Both the position numbers and the translations under genes were made by a program. Shown here piece after piece: positions 1-6,115 of a DNA stretch of 7,534 nucleotides. This DNA is from DASPXK01 sp035637315 (GTDB lineage: Bacteria; Chloroflexota; UBA6077; JACCZL01): NCBI GenBank assembly GCA_035637315.1, contig DASPXK010000224.1, positions 1-7,534 on the forward strand, given 5' to 3'. The notes below the pieces were generated by a model, which searched no databases, was not told the DNA's origin, and saw only the letters and a list, made by a program, of their open reading frames with translations. Positions within the stretch are counted from its first letter, which is position 1. The number at the start of each line of letters is the position of its first letter.

Positions 1-64
1 TGATATGGGTTGGCAGCCGGTAAGAACGAAAAGTAGGGCGGGCGCGCCCAATGTCAGCCGGAGC

Positions 65-164
65 GCCCTCACCCCCCGGCCCCCTCTCCCTCGCGGGGGA
101 GAGGGGGAAGAGCATCTCCCCTCTCTCCTTGAGCTCCTTGAGGGAGGCGGCCGGGGGTGGGGGC
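65..164. repeat. GC-rich palindromic intergenic repeat (REP/MITE-like)
   Basis: The outer arms at 65-81 and 149-164 are inverted copies of one another, differing by one T/C change and one extra C. Inside the left half, an 11-base stem (80-90 with 97-107) closes on a 6-base loop. A second purine/pyrimidine block (about 113-127) could pair with the same G-rich arm. The CCCTCACCCC...CCTCTCCC style is familiar from dispersed extragenic palindromes in many GC-rich genomes. No transposase is present, so it would be non-autonomous or a structural repeat. Only one copy lies in the window, so its repeat status is inferred from sequence style. Confidence 0.6.
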
Positions 165-207
165 CGTCTCCGCCTCAGGGTGGCAGGAAGCGCCACTGTC
201 GTGGAGC

Positions 208-247
208 CTCCCGCAGGGAGTAAAGTTCAGGTGGATGCCTCCTGAAC
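208..247 (+). promoter_or_regulatory. Tandem hairpins in the ftsH leader
   Basis: Two hairpins follow one another. The first is CTCCC (208-212) with GGGAG (216-220) around a GCA loop. The second is GTTCAGG (225-231) with CCTGAAC (241-247), continued by GG (233-234) with CC (238-239) across a T-T mismatch and an ATG loop. The second is therefore nearly a perfect palindrome at the DNA level. It ends 54 bases before the ftsH ATG and has no T-run after it. It may be a leader RNA structure, an operator, or the terminator of an upstream gene. The sequence does not decide between these. Confidence 0.4.
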
Positions 248-288
248 CTGGCATACTTGGTGCAAGGGCCAGCCCGCCGGGACAGGAT

Positions 289-294
289 AGAGGA
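289..294 (+). promoter_or_regulatory. Ribosome binding site that fixes the ftsH start
   Basis: AGAGGA lies 7 bases before the ATG at 302. An upstream in-frame TTG at 257 would add 15 residues (beginning MVQGPARRD) but has no Shine-Dalgarno-like sequence before it, so 302 is preferred. Confidence 0.7.
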
Positions 295-301
295 CACGAG
301 C

Positions 302-2395
302 ATGGCGGACACAGACCCACTCCCGGGCGGGCAGCCCGCTCTCAACAAGCCAAACCGGCCGCCCACGCCGGTTCATCGACCCACCACACCGCGGCCCCGT
401 CCACCGGGCCCGGAGCAGCCCCGCCATGGTGGCCAGAACGAGCAGAAGCGGCCATTCTGGTTGTCACCGCGGCTGAGCTGGCCGTGGGCCCTGCTCCTGA
501 TCTTTCTGGCCGTCAACTGGTTCGCCGCGCCGCTGCTGGCGCCCGACCAGCCCGATCGCGTGACAGTGCCGTACACCACGTTCAAGGAGCAGGTCCAGGC
601 CGGCAACGTGGCCGAGATCACGACCCGAGGCGAGGCGATCCAGGGCACGTTCAAGCAGTCGGTCAGCTACCCGCCCAGCGGCGACAACCAGAAGACCTCG
701 ACCCGATTCGAGACCCGCGTGCCACCGTTCGTGGACCCCGCGCTGGAAGCGTTGCTCAGCAGCCAGCACGTCGTGATCAACGCCCGACCTCCCGAGGAGG
801 GCCGCTCCCTCCTGGCCACGCTGCTGCTCAGCTTCGGGCCGGGCATCCTCTTCTTTGCGCTGCTGATGTGGATGATGAGCCGCGCGCAGCGCAGCCAGGC
901 CGGCGTCTTCGGCATTGGCCGTAGCCGGGCGCGCCGCTACGCCACCGCGGAGGGCCAGGCGCCGATCACGTTCGCCGACGTCGCCGGTATCGACGAGGCC
1001 GAGGCTGAGCTCGTCGAGATCGTCGACTTCCTCAAGAATCCCGACAAATACCAGCGGCTGGGGGGCAGCATCCCCAAGGGCGTCCTGCTCGTGGGGCCTC
1101 CGGGCACTGGCAAGACGCTGCTGGCGAAGGCAGTGGCAGGCGAGGCAGGTGTCCCGTTCTTCTCGCTCAGCGGCTCCGAATTCATCGAGATGATCGTCGG
1201 GGTCGGGGCCGCGCGCGTGCGCGATCTGTTCGCGGAGGCGAAGAAGGAGGCCCCAGCCATCATCTTCGTCGACGAGCTAGACGCGATCGGGCGCCGCCGG
1301 GGTGGAATAAGCGCCGTCGGCAGCCACGAGGAGCGCGAACAGACACTCAACCAGCTCTTGACGGAGATGGATGGCTTCGACGCTCGCCAGGCCGTGATCG
1401 TGCTGGCCGCCACCAACCGTCCGGACGTGCTCGATCCAGCGCTGCTGCGGCCGGGCCGGTTCGACCGGCGCGTGGTCGTCCAGCGGCCGGACAAGGTCGG
1501 CCGTGAGGCGATCCTCAGGGTCCATACCCGCGGCGTGCCGCTCGGTCCGGATGTGGACCTGGCCGAGATCGCGGCCGCGACGCCAGGCCTGGTGGGGGCC
1601 GATCTGCGAAACCTGGTCAACGAGGCGGCCCTGCTGGCGGCGCGACGCGAGCGGGCGGCGGTGTCGCGGATCGACTTCTTCGACGCCATGGAGAAGATCA
1701 TCCTCGGCGCCGAGCGCCAGCTTGTCATGAGCCCGGAGGACCGCCGCCGCGTGGCGTACCACGAGTCGGGCCACGCCCTCGTTGGCCTGCTGATCCCAGA
1801 GGCTGATCCGGTCCATAAGGTGACCATCGTCCCGCGCGGCCAGGCCCTGGGGGTGACCTACCAGACACCGTCCGACGACATCCACAACTACACCGAGCCG
1901 TACCTGCGCGCCAGGATCACCGGAGCGCTCGGCGGCCGGGCAGCCGAGGAATTGGTCTTCAACGTCCTATCGACGGGCGCGGAAAATGACCTTCAGAGCG
2001 CCACCCAGCTGGCTCGCCAGATGGTCACCCGCTGGGGCATGAGCGACCGAGTCGGGTTGATCTCGCTGTCACACGATGACGGCACCGAGTTCCTGGGCCC
2101 TGGTCTGGGGATTGGGCGCGAACACAGCGAGACGCTGGCCGCTCTCGTCGATCAGGAGGTGCGGCGTATCATCGAGGAGTGTCATGCTCGGGCGCGGGCG
2201 CTGCTCGAGGCCGAGCGCCCACGCCTGGAGGCGCTCGCCGAGGCGCTGCTGAGGGAAGAGTCGCTCGACGAAGCGGAGATCTTGCGCGTGACGGGGCTCT
2301 CCCCCAAGCCGACCGACGGACAGGGAGAGACCGCCGCGCCTAGGCCCGAGCCGGTAGCCCACCGCACGTCAGCCGGCGGCGCCGAAGCGGTGTAA
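302..2395 (+). CDS. ftsH: ATP-dependent zinc metalloprotease FtsH
   Basis: Membrane-anchored AAA+ protease that pulls membrane and misfolded cytosolic proteins through a hexameric pore and degrades them. The product is 697 residues. Order of parts: a Pro/Arg-rich N-terminal tail (1-57), transmembrane helix 1 (about 58-80), an extracytoplasmic domain (about 85-165), helix 2 (about 169-192), the AAA+ module and the M41 peptidase. Walker A is GPPGTGKT (265-272), Walker B is IIFVDE (320-325), and the second region of homology ends in RPGRFDR (383-389). The zinc site is HESGH (487-491) with the likely third ligand Asp563 in TGAEND. All catalytic residues are present, so it should be active. Two oddities: the cytoplasmic tail is much longer than in E. 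coli FtsH, and the pore loop reads EMIVGVG where EMFVGVG is usual (Ile298). Family assignment is certain; which paralogue it is cannot be told from the window. Confidence 0.97.
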   Translation: MADTDPLPGGQPALNKPNRPPTPVHRPTTPRPRPPGPEQPRHGGQNEQKRPFWLSPRLSWPWALLLIFLAVNWFAAPLLAPDQPDRVTVPYTTFKEQVQAGNVAEITTRGEAIQGTFKQSVSYPPSGDNQKTSTRFETRVPPFVDPALEALLSSQHVVINARPPEEGRSLLATLLLSFGPGILFFALLMWMMSRAQRSQAGVFGIGRSRARRYATAEGQAPITFADVAGIDEAEAELVEIVDFLKNPDKYQRLGGSIPKGVLLVGPPGTGKTLLAKAVAGEAGVPFFSLSGSEFIEMIVGVGAARVRDLFAEAKKEAPAIIFVDELDAIGRRRGGISAVGSHEEREQTLNQLLTEMDGFDARQAVIVLAATNRPDVLDPALLRPGRFDRRVVVQRPDKVGREAILRVHTRGVPLGPDVDLAEIAAATPGLVGADLRNLVNEAALLAARRERAAVSRIDFFDAMEKIILGAERQLVMSPEDRRRVAYHESGHALVGLLIPEADPVHKVTIVPRGQALGVTYQTPSDDIHNYTEPYLRARITGALGGRAAEELVFNVLSTGAENDLQSATQLARQMVTRWGMSDRVGLISLSHDDGTEFLGPGLGIGREHSETLAALVDQEVRRIIEECHARARALLEAERPRLEALAEALLREESLDEAEILRVTGLSPKPTDGQGETAAPRPEPVAHRTSAGGAEAV

Positions 2396-2417
2396 GGACG
2401 TCGGCCCAGCGATCGCT

Positions 2418-3539
2418 GTGCAGGCCATAGCCGCCATCCACGCCGATATCGTCGGCAGCCTGCTTCGACCCCCAGATTTGGTTCGGGCTCGGGAGGACTT
2501 GGCCGCGGGGCGGATCCCCCCAGCCGCGTTCAAGGCCATCGAAGACCGCGCGGTCGACGCGGCGATCGTCCTCCAGGAGGAGGCCGGGCTGGAAGTCGTG
2601 ACCGATGGCGAGCTGCGGCGGCTGTCATTCCAGAGCCAGCTCGCCGAGGCCGTCGAGGGTTTTGGGACGTGGGCCATAGACGCCTTCTTGTGGGGCGACT
2701 GGAGAGGCGACGATACGGTCGGCGATTCGCGGACCGAGCGCCCGGAGGACCTTGGCGTCGTGTCGAAGCTGCGGCGCAAGCGCCATCTGTCGGGCGAGGA
2801 GCTGGCGTACTTGCGGGCGCGTACCCGCCGCATCCCCAAGATCACGCTGCCCAGCCCGAGCCTGTGGGCCAATTTCTGGTCCGCGGAGCGCTCTCGCGAA
2901 GCCTATCCCACTCTCGACAGCTTCCTGGCCGACGTGGTCGCCATCCTACGCGACGAGGTCGCTGAGCTGATCCGGCTAGGGGCCACCTACATCCAACTCG
3001 ATGCTCCCCACTATCCGCTCCTCCTCGATCCTCGGACGAGGGCCTTTTATGAGCGCCAGGGCTGGGCGGTGGATCGGTGGTTGGCACGCGGAATCGAGCT
3101 GGACAACGCCGTTATCGGCGACTTTCCCGGCGTCACCTTTGGGTTCCACCTGTGTCGGGGCAACCAGGCCAGCCGCTGGCTGGCCGAGGGCGGCTACCAG
3201 CTCATCGCGAGGCCGATCTTCACGGGCATCCGGGCCCAGCGGCTCCTGCTCGAGTACGACAACCAGCGTTCAGGCTCGTTCGAGCCGTTGAAGCTCGTGC
3301 CGGACGACAAGACGGTCGTCCTGGGCCTGGTCACCACAAAGTCGCCGCGCCTGGAAACGCGCGAGGGCCTGATCGCGCGGATCCAGCAGGCCAGCCGCTT
3401 TGTGCCCCGGGACCGCCTGGCTCTCAGCCCGCAGTGCGGCTTCGCCAGCTCGATCGTAGGCAACCGGATCAGCCCGGAGGACCAGGCGCGCAAGCTGCGA
3501 GTCGTGGTCGAGACGGCCAGAGCCGTCTGGGGCCAGTAG
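2418..3539 (+). CDS. MetE C-terminal-like (cobalamin-independent methionine synthase family) methyltransferase
   Basis: A 373-residue cytoplasmic zinc enzyme that matches the catalytic barrel of MetE without its N-terminal half, as in the YxjG/YxjH-like group. The opening HADIVGSLLRP (8-18) and VTDGELRR (61-68) are typical of that group. Probable zinc ligands are His244 and Cys246 in FHLCRGN, Glu279 in LLLEYD and Cys340 in SPQCGF, equivalent to the His/Cys/Glu/Cys set of MetE. Asp195 in YIQLDAP sits where MetE has its QxDEP loop. The likely reaction is methyl transfer to a thiol such as homocysteine; the methyl donor is unknown, since stand-alone cores may not use methyl-folate. It starts 22 bases after the ftsH stop with GTG, the most upstream start in frame. 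The nearest Shine-Dalgarno-like AAGGA (2394-2398) overlaps the ftsH stop and is 19 bases away, so translation may depend on ribosomes finishing ftsH. Family confidence is high; substrate is inferred. Confidence 0.88.
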   Translation: MQAIAAIHADIVGSLLRPPDLVRAREDLAAGRIPPAAFKAIEDRAVDAAIVLQEEAGLEVVTDGELRRLSFQSQLAEAVEGFGTWAIDAFLWGDWRGDDTVGDSRTERPEDLGVVSKLRRKRHLSGEELAYLRARTRRIPKITLPSPSLWANFWSAERSREAYPTLDSFLADVVAILRDEVAELIRLGATYIQLDAPHYPLLLDPRTRAFYERQGWAVDRWLARGIELDNAVIGDFPGVTFGFHLCRGNQASRWLAEGGYQLIARPIFTGIRAQRLLLEYDNQRSGSFEPLKLVPDDKTVVLGLVTTKSPRLETREGLIARIQQASRFVPRDRLALSPQCGFASSIVGNRISPEDQARKLRVVVETARAVWGQ

Positions 3540-3547
3540 AGGAACGC

Positions 3548-3567
3548 CACGCTTCGACGGAAGCGTG
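3548..3567 (+). terminator. Candidate transcription terminator hairpin after the methyltransferase gene
   Basis: CACGCTTC (3548-3555) pairs perfectly with GAAGCGTG (3560-3567) around a GACG loop, beginning 9 bases after the TAG stop. There is no T-run after it, so it is not a classical intrinsic terminator, although U-poor hairpins after stops are common in GC-rich bacteria. It could also stabilise the 3' end of the message. The right arm contains the GTG start of the possible small membrane protein, so the two interpretations compete. Confidence 0.5.
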
Positions 3568-3708
3568 CTGGAATGGCACTCACTGGTGGCAATCCTCGTG
3601 TACGCGTTGATTGCCTGGGTGCTCGCAGAGGTCGTCTGGCTTCTTCTCGGCGAGACGCGGACTGGCGTTCGCACCCACACCAGCCGGGTTGATACGGATG
3701 CCCCCTAG
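3565..3708 (+). CDS. Possible small single-helix membrane protein (47 residues)
   Basis: I do not recognise a family. Reading from GTG 3565 to TAG 3706-3708 gives 47 residues. Positions 7-28 are strongly hydrophobic (LVAILVYALIAWVLAEVVWL at 7-26), followed by a polar tail of about 19 residues containing GETRTGVRTHTSRVDTDAP. The layout, a short polar start, one helix and a charged tail, is that of many small membrane proteins. It fills the otherwise empty gap between the methyltransferase gene and the convergent YihY gene. Against it: no properly spaced Shine-Dalgarno sequence, since GGAAG ends one base before the GTG, and the start lies inside a hairpin arm. A GTG at 3586 is a possible later start but would cut into the helix. 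It may be an accidental open frame. Confidence 0.3.
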   Translation: MLEWHSLVAILVYALIAWVLAEVVWLLLGETRTGVRTHTSRVDTDAP

Positions 3709-3715
3709 GCTTCGT

Positions 3716-4732
3716 TCAGGTCGTTCGCGGCGGCTCCTCGCGCATGATGGCTCGCCAGACGCCGGCCGCGGTCCGTCGGGCCGCGGCCAGCGTCAGGCCC
3801 GTCACGCCGGCGGAGAGCCCGGCCCAGAGAATCAGCTTGCCGTCGGTCGGGCTACGATCGGTCAGCCGGCGCGCGTCCGCTGAGGGCTGGGCGAGCGTCG
3901 CTTCGAGCCTGTGGCCCTGAGCGCCGAGAAAGGCGTTGAGCTCCGCCCCGAGAACGAGGATCCGCGCAAGGAAGTACAGCCAGGTCATGAGCAGCAAGAG
4001 CAGCCCGAGCGTCTTGTACGCCTCGAAGCCGCCGCCGAAGAGCCGCAGATAGAGCGGAAAGACCTGGTTCAACAGAACGAACAGCACAGCCGCCAGCGTG
4101 GCGCCCTTCCAGACATCGGCCAATCCGAGTGGCGTGTTGGGCACAACCCGGTACACCGCCAGAAACATCAGCATGGCCGAACCAAGCGACGCGAGCCAAC
4201 CCAGGGCGAGGGCGAAGCCGGGCACTTGAAAGGACAACACCCGCTCGGAGATCCCGACCAGGGCCGTGGAGATGCCAGCCGCCAGGAGGGAGATCGGGAT
4301 CAGCACAACGTACACTGCCATCATCGTGAAAGCCATTAGCCTCTGGCCGACGAAGCCGCGATCGGCCGCCCCATAGAAGCGGTTGAAGACCTGCGCCATC
4401 GATCCAAACAACGCCGAGCCACTCCAGATCAGGCCGATCAAGCTGACGATCCCGAGCACGCCACCCAGCGCGCGGGTCTCCTCCATGAAGCTGAGCAAGC
4501 TGGTGACCTGGCTCGGGAACAGCGTTGTGACGGCGCTCGCCAGCGACTGGCGGCGGGCATCGTCGTGCAGCACGAGTCCGAAGATGGCCAGCAGGCCCAG
4601 CAGGAGCGGAAAGAGCGAGAACAGCGCCTGCCAGGCGATCAGGACGGCCCCCTCATCCGCTCTGTCAGCCGAGTACTTGGCCCAGAAGCGAGCAAGCCCA
4701 GATCGCTTTAGACGCTCGTGAAACCTCGCCAC
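3716..4732 (-). CDS. YihY/BrkB (UPF0761) family integral membrane protein
   Basis: A 338-residue multi-helix inner membrane protein, formerly mislabelled 'ribonuclease BN' in many databases; the molecular role of the family is not established. Hydrophobic segments lie at about 29-55, 88-112, 133-160, 172-195, 208-228 and 238-266, the six-helix pattern of the family. Family-style stretches include GAVLIAWQALFSLFPLLLG near the N-terminus, YRVVPNTP (194-201) and LGAELNAFLG (261-270) at the end of helix 6. An additional hydrophobic run at about 299-318 follows a polar linker and may be a seventh helix or an amphipathic tail. The start is GTG with no visible Shine-Dalgarno sequence, and no alternative start near the N-terminus keeps the family's opening. 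Its start is 49 bases after the stop of the SRPBCC gene on the same strand, so the two are probably co-transcribed. It converges with the + strand genes to its left. Confidence 0.93.
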   Translation of the reverse strand: MARFHERLKRSGLARFWAKYSADRADEGAVLIAWQALFSLFPLLLGLLAIFGLVLHDDARRQSLASAVTTLFPSQVTSLLSFMEETRALGGVLGIVSLIGLIWSGSALFGSMAQVFNRFYGAADRGFVGQRLMAFTMMAVYVVLIPISLLAAGISTALVGISERVLSFQVPGFALALGWLASLGSAMLMFLAVYRVVPNTPLGLADVWKGATLAAVLFVLLNQVFPLYLRLFGGGFEAYKTLGLLLLLMTWLYFLARILVLGAELNAFLGAQGHRLEATLAQPSADARRLTDRSPTDGKLILWAGLSAGVTGLTLAAARRTAAGVWRAIMREEPPRTT

Positions 4733-4781
4733 TGGAGTCGGAGGACCACCGTCGTTTGGCGTTCGGCAACGTAGTCGCGAT

Positions 4782-5234
4782 CTAGCGACGCATGCCGGAC
4801 CCGATGCGACCCTCGACGATGTCCTTGAACCGCTGGAGGTCTTTCTCGAGCCTGCCCTCCGGGTCCATCAGCAGGCGCGACGCAGCCTCTCCGACCGCCC
4901 CGCCTGGCGGATCCGCCCACTGCATCACGACGTGGACCTGCGTGTTATCCGCCAGATCGGTGAAGGTGACTTCACCCGACGTCTCGATAGATCCGCCAGT
5001 GGAGTTCCACCCGATGGAACGATTGGGCTCCTCGTGCGTCATCCTCGCGTCGAACTCCACCGAGGTGCCCAGTGGGCCCTTCAGCTTCCAGTGGGAGGCA
5101 CGCCCATCGACGTCGAGATACGTGACCGCCTCGACGTGCTCCATGAAGGCCGGGAAGTTCTCAAAGTCTCGCCAGAAATTGTAGACGTCAGACACGGGTG
5201 CGGCGACTCTAATCGACCGTTCAGCGCGCTGCAT
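4782..5234 (-). CDS. SRPBCC-fold protein (polyketide cyclase/dehydrase-like)
   Basis: A 150-residue soluble protein of the START/Bet v1-like SRPBCC superfamily, whose members bind hydrophobic ligands in a deep cavity. The opening ERSIRVAAPVSDVYNFWRDF (5-24) followed by FPAFMEHVEAV (27-37) is the classic helix-grip start. A central beta-sheet runs to about 107, and the closing amphipathic helix contains DPEGRLEKDLQRFKDIVE (124-141). No catalytic residues can be assigned, so the ligand is unknown. The start is ATG at 5234 because AAGGAGG (5240-5246) sits 5 bases before it. An in-frame GTG at 5249 would place that Shine-Dalgarno sequence inside the coding region. It sits 100 bases downstream of the response regulator gene and 49 bases upstream of the YihY gene, all on the same strand, which suggests a shared transcript or at least joint regulation with YihY. 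Confidence 0.9.
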   Translation of the reverse strand: MQRAERSIRVAAPVSDVYNFWRDFENFPAFMEHVEAVTYLDVDGRASHWKLKGPLGTSVEFDARMTHEEPNRSIGWNSTGGSIETSGEVTFTDLADNTQVHVVMQWADPPGGAVGEAASRLLMDPEGRLEKDLQRFKDIVEGRIGSGMRR

Positions 5235-5239
5235 CGTCG

Positions 5240-5246
5240 CCTCCTT
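5240..5246 (-). promoter_or_regulatory. Strong ribosome binding site of the SRPBCC gene
   Basis: On the - strand the sequence reads AAGGAGG, CGACG, then ATG (5234-5232), a near-ideal Shine-Dalgarno sequence with 5-base spacing. It decides the start in favour of 5234 over the upstream GTG at 5249. Confidence 0.8.
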
Positions 5247-5334
5247 CACAGGTCATTGGGATCGTCCGGCTGTCCCAGAATGCAGGGTGCGTGCCACTAG
5301 CCCAGGTCGGCGAATATGGCCGCACTCGAGAGGA

Positions 5335-5715
5335 TCAGTGCAGGCCTCGCATGACGCAGGTATGGGCCCGGGCGCGCAGCTGGGCGATGCTGAACGGTTT
5401 GGGCAGGTAGTCGGTGGCCCCAGCTTCAAACGCCGCGCTGACGGCTGCTGGCTGCGTCTTAGCCGTCACGAAGATGATCGGCACCGCCGCCGTCTCCGGC
5501 CGACGGCGGAGCGCGCGGCACGCCTGGTAGCCGTCCATCTTGGGCATCTCGGCGTCCATGAGGACGATGTCGGGTGGGTGGCGGCGCGCCCTCATGATCG
5601 CATCCAAGCCGTCGGACGCGGTGTCGACTCGGAAGTCCTCCTCCAGGACGTCACGCATGAGTGCAGCGATCGTCCGGTCGTCTTCAGCGATCAGCATGCG
5701 TGGCTTGCCCCGCAT
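5335..5715 (-). CDS. Single-domain response regulator (canonical receiver)
   Basis: A 126-residue stand-alone receiver of two-component signalling with no output domain, so it would act by protein contact or pass phosphate on in a relay. Conserved sites are all present: acidic pair Glu11-Asp12 in LIAEDD, phosphate acceptor Asp54 in DIVLMDAEMP, switch Thr84 in IIFVTAK and Lys106 in LPKPF. The chain ends soon after the last helix (HTCVMRGLH). The start is ATG 5715, with AAGGA on the - strand 7 bases before it. The open frame runs back to 6006, but that extra 97 residues is low-complexity Pro/Arg/Ala/Gly sequence without receiver features and is rejected. No histidine kinase lies in the window. 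It is divergent from a second receiver gene across 400 bases and leads toward the SRPBCC and YihY genes. Confidence 0.92.
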   Translation of the reverse strand: MRGKPRMLIAEDDRTIAALMRDVLEEDFRVDTASDGLDAIMRARRHPPDIVLMDAEMPKMDGYQACRALRRRPETAAVPIIFVTAKTQPAAVSAAFEAGATDYLPKPFSIAQLRARAHTCVMRGLH

Positions 5716-6115
5716 ACGTCCGTCCTTCGTGAGCAGGGCGCCGAGCGTGGCGCCCGTCTGATCAGCATAAGCGCAAGGTGCGTGCCTCGCGGCCGATGTG
5801 CGATCTTTGACTGGAGACGGAGCTGAGCGCGGTGCTCGTGGGTCGGCCTCCGGGCCGCGCTCAGCATGTTCGCCGGCCGTGCGTTGCTGTCCTCCCGATT
5901 CGGTTGGATCTGGCGGCCGGGTCCCCGCGCGGGGCAGGCAGAGGCGGGTTGTCGCGCCGGTCGGGAATGAAGCTCCGCGAGGCCATCGGACCGCTCTGGA
6001 GCGCACCAGTCAGGCCTGGTACAGTGTCGCCACCAATTCCCTCTGATCGTGCGCTTCCCTCTCGACGACGGGAGGCGAGATCATCCCCAAGACGCTTGTG
6101 GAGGAGCGTGCGCCG
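5716..6115. other. 400-base divergent intergenic region between the two receiver genes
   Basis: I see no gene here that I can support. It must contain the promoters for both divergent receivers, but no clear -35/-10 pair stands out. A perfect inverted repeat GGGCGCC (5736-5742) and GGCGCCC (5749-5755) lies just upstream of the Shine-Dalgarno sequence of the left gene. ACCAG (6005-6009) and CTGGT (6016-6020) form another inverted repeat around the 8-base palindrome CAGGCCTG (6011-6018), which abuts a -10-like TACAGT (6020-6025). That would be a reasonable operator position for the right-hand gene, but its -35 match is poor. Confidence 0.55.
5736..5755 (-). promoter_or_regulatory. GC hairpin in the 5' leader of the canonical receiver gene
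   Basis: GGGCGCC and GGCGCCC form a perfect 7-base stem with a 6-base loop. In the - strand message the stem ends 20 bases before the ATG at 5715 and shortly before the AAGGA ribosome binding site. It could influence translation or be chance in a GC-rich leader. Confidence 0.35.

Larger units (their letters stand above)
1..301. other. Non-coding leader region upstream of ftsH
   Basis: I see no convincing gene here. The open frames that cross this stretch translate to low-complexity Pro/Gly/Arg/Ser sequence and overlap one another on both strands. It holds a GC-rich palindromic repeat (65-164) and two consecutive hairpins (208-220 and 225-247), described separately. No good -35/-10 pair is evident. 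The closest -10-like hexamer, CATACT at 252-257, has no matching -35 at normal spacing. The stretch probably contains the ftsH promoter and untranslated leader, and the end of an upstream gene may lie just outside the window. Confidence 0.6.

Noticed and set aside
176..220. Possible T-box riboswitch: AGGGTGGCA followed by a C-rich/G-rich hairpin upstream of ftsH
   Set aside because: The conserved AGGGTGGNACCGCG core breaks after the first nine bases, there is no specifier stem or terminator T-run, and ftsH is not a usual T-box target.
157..924. Open frame on + overlapping the ftsH start (255 codons)
   Set aside because: It is Pro/Arg/Gly/Ala-rich with no domain and lies out of frame with the clear FtsH sequence.
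937..1827. Long open frame on the - strand inside ftsH (296 codons)
   Set aside because: It is Arg/Ser/Ala-rich and lies opposite highly conserved FtsH coding sequence; this is a GC-driven shadow.
3611..3883. 90-codon + frame in the gap after the methyltransferase gene
   Set aside because: Most of it is antisense to the C-terminal part of the YihY gene and its translation is Arg/Gly/Pro-rich without family character.
5716..6006. N-terminal extension of the canonical receiver by 97 residues
   Set aside because: The added sequence is low-complexity Pro/Arg/Ala/Gly with no recognisable domain, and a well-spaced AAGGA supports the ATG at 5715.
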